NCBI GenBank assembly: GCA_964435635.1
Contig: CAYSZU010000007.1
Coordinates: 1 to 33,546 of the forward strand
Source of the DNA: DAOOOU01 sp964435635
GTDB lineage: Bacteria > Bacillota_I > Bacilli_A > RF39 > UBA660
Length of the DNA stretch: 33,546 nt
Direction: 5' to 3'
In this document: one piece after another, positions 31,842-33,546 of the stretch
Position numbering within the stretch: the first letter of the stretch is position 1
How the letters are laid out: each line of letters starts with the position of its first letter
The notes under the pieces: model-generated
What the model was told of the DNA's origin: nothing
Seen by the model: the letters and a program-made list of their open reading frames with translations, nothing else
Databases searched by the model: none
Position numbers and translations under genes: made by a program

Positions 31842-33497
31842 TTAAATAAATTTTTGAAGAATATCATCCTCTTTAATATCTTCAAAAATGTAATCAACTA
31901 ATTTTTTTAAATCTTTTCCATCAAGTAATATAACATTATTAGCTTTCGCTAGATTTTCAGCACCTTTTGTAAATGTGCTATTAGTAATTACTATACCTTG
32001 GTTTGCATTATAATATTTTAACGAACCTACTATTTCTTGAACTGGTGTATTTCCAAGTGGTGAAGTATAGTATTTAGCCTGTACCACATATACATAATCA
32101 TTTTTCTTTAATATTAAATCTGCCCCTTGATCTCCAGCTTTCCCATTAAGTTTTACTTTATAACCTAAATCTTTAAAAATATTTTCAAGATACTGTTCAA
32201 ATTGAGCTCCAGTAATAATATTATTTAAACTATATTTTTCGCTTTGCTCTTGTTTTTCCTTTTCAAAATCTCCTGCAAGGTATCTTTCCTTATCACTTTT
32301 TTTCTTATTATAACTTACTTGTTCATAATAGTATTTAGTCCAATAATGAACCATACCTAAATATTTTATTAATAATTCAAAATTATTATTAATAGATAAA
32401 GTGATTTTAAATAAAATATATCTATCTATATCCAATGCTTTTTTTGATTTCGCCAATTCATCTAACCAAACTATAATATCTGAACTAAAATTTTGAATAT
32501 TATCATTTATATTTAATAAATCACTATCACTTTTCGATATATCTTTTTTCTTTATTTTATTTACTATAACAGTTATTCCAATATGATAAAGTAATTCATC
32601 ATCAATAAAACCTAATTCAGATTTATAAAATTCTTCATATACTGGTTTTGATTTTTTTACAATCAGTTCCATATCATCAATTTCTTTAGTCATATTAGAA
32701 ATAATTTTATAAAATTCTGAATTTTCATTTAAGTCATTAATTTTTCTTTCGATAAACAGCATTTTTGATATACAAGTACAAGTTTGTAAAATATCTACCA
32801 TATATAATAATAAATCTTTATATTTATAATCGACACTTTGAAAGACATCTTCAATTTGTTTTAAAGCCCCTACACTTTGAGTAGATGAAACAGAACTTAA
32901 AATTTTTAGCATTTCGCCTTGATTTACTATATCACAAGCTAGGTCAATGTATTTTCTAAAAATATTAGTTGCTTGGGAATATTGATTAGATGGTACAGAA
33001 CGAACTACGGAATTTTTAATACTTCTTTCTAACCCTGATAAATGTCTTGAAATTTTTCTTTTATAATAATCTTTTGAATATAAACTATTCAATGCGTATG
33101 AGTCAACTATATTATAACTATCTTTGCAGAAATCTAATAAAATACTACTTATATCTATTTCTTTTAGTTCTCTATTAAAAACAGCAGCTTTATTATATTT
33201 ATCTTTAGTTTCGCTTATCATTCCCGCCATAGTATTTACAGTTAAAATATCTAGATTTTGAAATTGTTCCTTAACTTTATTTTCTTCTACTAATCTAATT
33301 GATTCTCTTTGCATTCTTTTTTCTTTTGAAAAATAAGAAAACATTTTTTTTATATTGAAATTAAAACCTTTACCATTTATTTTTTTTCGTGTTTTATTAC
33401 TCCAAAATAGAAAGACAAATGCTACTACCCCATAAAACAACATTCCAAATATAGCTGAACCCGTTTCAGTTTCTTTTTCAAAAATCGTTGTGAACAT
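31842..33497 (-). CDS. Membrane-anchored protein with C-terminal Mrr-type restriction endonuclease domain
   Basis: The 551-residue protein has one N-terminal helix (about 15-33) followed by a basic stretch, which suggests a cytoplasmic body. A long helical, charged middle region (about 45-420) has no recognised motif. A C-terminal Mrr_cat PD-(D/E)xK nuclease domain occupies about 428-540. Active-site elements are ITGAQFEQYLE, D460 in GDQGADLIL and Q473-x-K475 in VVQAKYY, followed by NTPVQEIVG and GIVITNSTFT...A..LA, the family's usual tail. Mrr-like nucleases cut foreign or modified DNA; membrane-tethered forms are seen as single-gene defence or DNA-uptake-related proteins, so the role is inferred. 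No methylase or helicase is adjacent. The ribosome-binding site is weak (GGAA). Confidence 0.85.
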   Translation of the reverse strand: MFTTIFEKETETGSAIFGMLFYGVVAFVFLFWSNKTRKKINGKGFNFNIKKMFSYFSKEKRMQRESIRLVEENKVKEQFQNLDILTVNTMAGMISETKDKYNKAAVFNRELKEIDISSILLDFCKDSYNIVDSYALNSLYSKDYYKRKISRHLSGLERSIKNSVVRSVPSNQYSQATNIFRKYIDLACDIVNQGEMLKILSSVSSTQSVGALKQIEDVFQSVDYKYKDLLLYMVDILQTCTCISKMLFIERKINDLNENSEFYKIISNMTKEIDDMELIVKKSKPVYEEFYKSELGFIDDELLYHIGITVIVNKIKKKDISKSDSDLLNINDNIQNFSSDIIVWLDELAKSKKALDIDRYILFKITLSINNNFELLIKYLGMVHYWTKYYYEQVSYNKKKSDKERYLAGDFEKEKQEQSEKYSLNNIITGAQFEQYLENIFKDLGYKVKLNGKAGDQGADLILKKNDYVYVVQAKYYTSPLGNTPVQEIVGSLKYYNANQGIVITNSTFTKGAENLAKANNVILLDGKDLKKLVDYIFEDIKEDDILQKFI

Positions 33498-33509
33498 TAC
33501 AAATATTCC

Positions 33510-33546
33510 AAAAAAACAAAAAAGCCCATTTTTAAAAGGGCTTTTT
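33510..33546 (-). terminator. Terminator of a gene beyond the right edge
   Basis: The stem AAAAAGCCC/GGGCTTTTT (33519-33527 with 33538-33546) is followed on the minus strand by TTTGTTTTTTT. It shows that a minus-strand transcription unit ends just before the Mrr-type gene. Confidence 0.85.

Noticed and set aside
31842..33497. Complete type I/II/IV restriction-modification system
   Set aside because: No methyltransferase, specificity subunit or helicase gene is adjacent; only the Mrr-type nuclease domain is supported.
1..33546. CRISPR array or intact insertion sequence
   Set aside because: No regularly spaced direct repeats, cas genes or transposase frames were found on either strand.

Overview
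The window comes from an AT-rich, low-GC Gram-positive-type bacterium using the standard code (TGG for Trp, TGA as stop). Shine-Dalgarno sites are strong, the pcrA-ligA order is that of Bacillus, and promoters are SigA-like. A DAP-type MurE means it makes a peptidoglycan wall. A monomeric [FeFe]-hydrogenase implies an anaerobe. A class I lysyl-tRNA synthetase is an uncommon bacterial choice. I infer an uncultured, gut-type Bacilli/Mollicutes-related lineage, but the sequence alone does not fix the taxon. All genes except one (30334-30711) lie on the minus strand, so transcription runs from right to left.

Layout, read in the direction of transcription. The right end (33546-31578) has a terminator of an unseen upstream gene, a membrane-tethered Mrr-type nuclease, and an intergenic stretch with inverted repeats. 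Next is a nucleotidyltransferase gene broken by one frameshift (31577-30745), then a single plus-strand gene of unknown function with a clear promoter, divergent from class I lysK. Then come a three-gene unit (unknown protein, GNAT acetyltransferase, HAD 5'-nucleotidase-like protein lacking its nucleophile), a tail-anchored unknown protein, a PH-domain protein with a membrane-anchored partner, and a large membrane protein. tRNA-Cys and the hydrogenase follow.

The middle region (20467-18352) holds two paralogous membrane-anchored beta-sandwich proteins and a SipW/archaeal-type signal peptidase with a long polar tail, a TasA/SipW-like surface module. It is followed by a YfhO-GtrA pair for lipid-linked glycosylation, a two-gene unit of unknown helical/coiled-coil proteins, and the pcrA-ligA DNA repair operon.

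The left part (8655-103) looks like one long envelope operon from a good promoter at 8683-8711: small membrane protein, dual substrate-binding/degenerate GGDEF receptor, YihY, LtaS-like phosphoglycerol transferase, AsnB-type amidotransferase and MurE. It runs on to tRNA-Gly, which also has its own promoter. murE next to asnB suggests that AsnB may amidate the DAP residue of peptidoglycan.

Most interesting: active-site substitutions in otherwise intact enzymes (AsnB PP-loop Asp to Ala, HAD nucleophile Asp to Asn, GGDEF to DGNEF), the paired surface-protein/SipW module with an internal terminator and its own promoter, and the frameshifted nucleotidyltransferase whose 3' end is made of a terminator hairpin. 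No CRISPR array, intact insertion sequence or complete prophage was seen.
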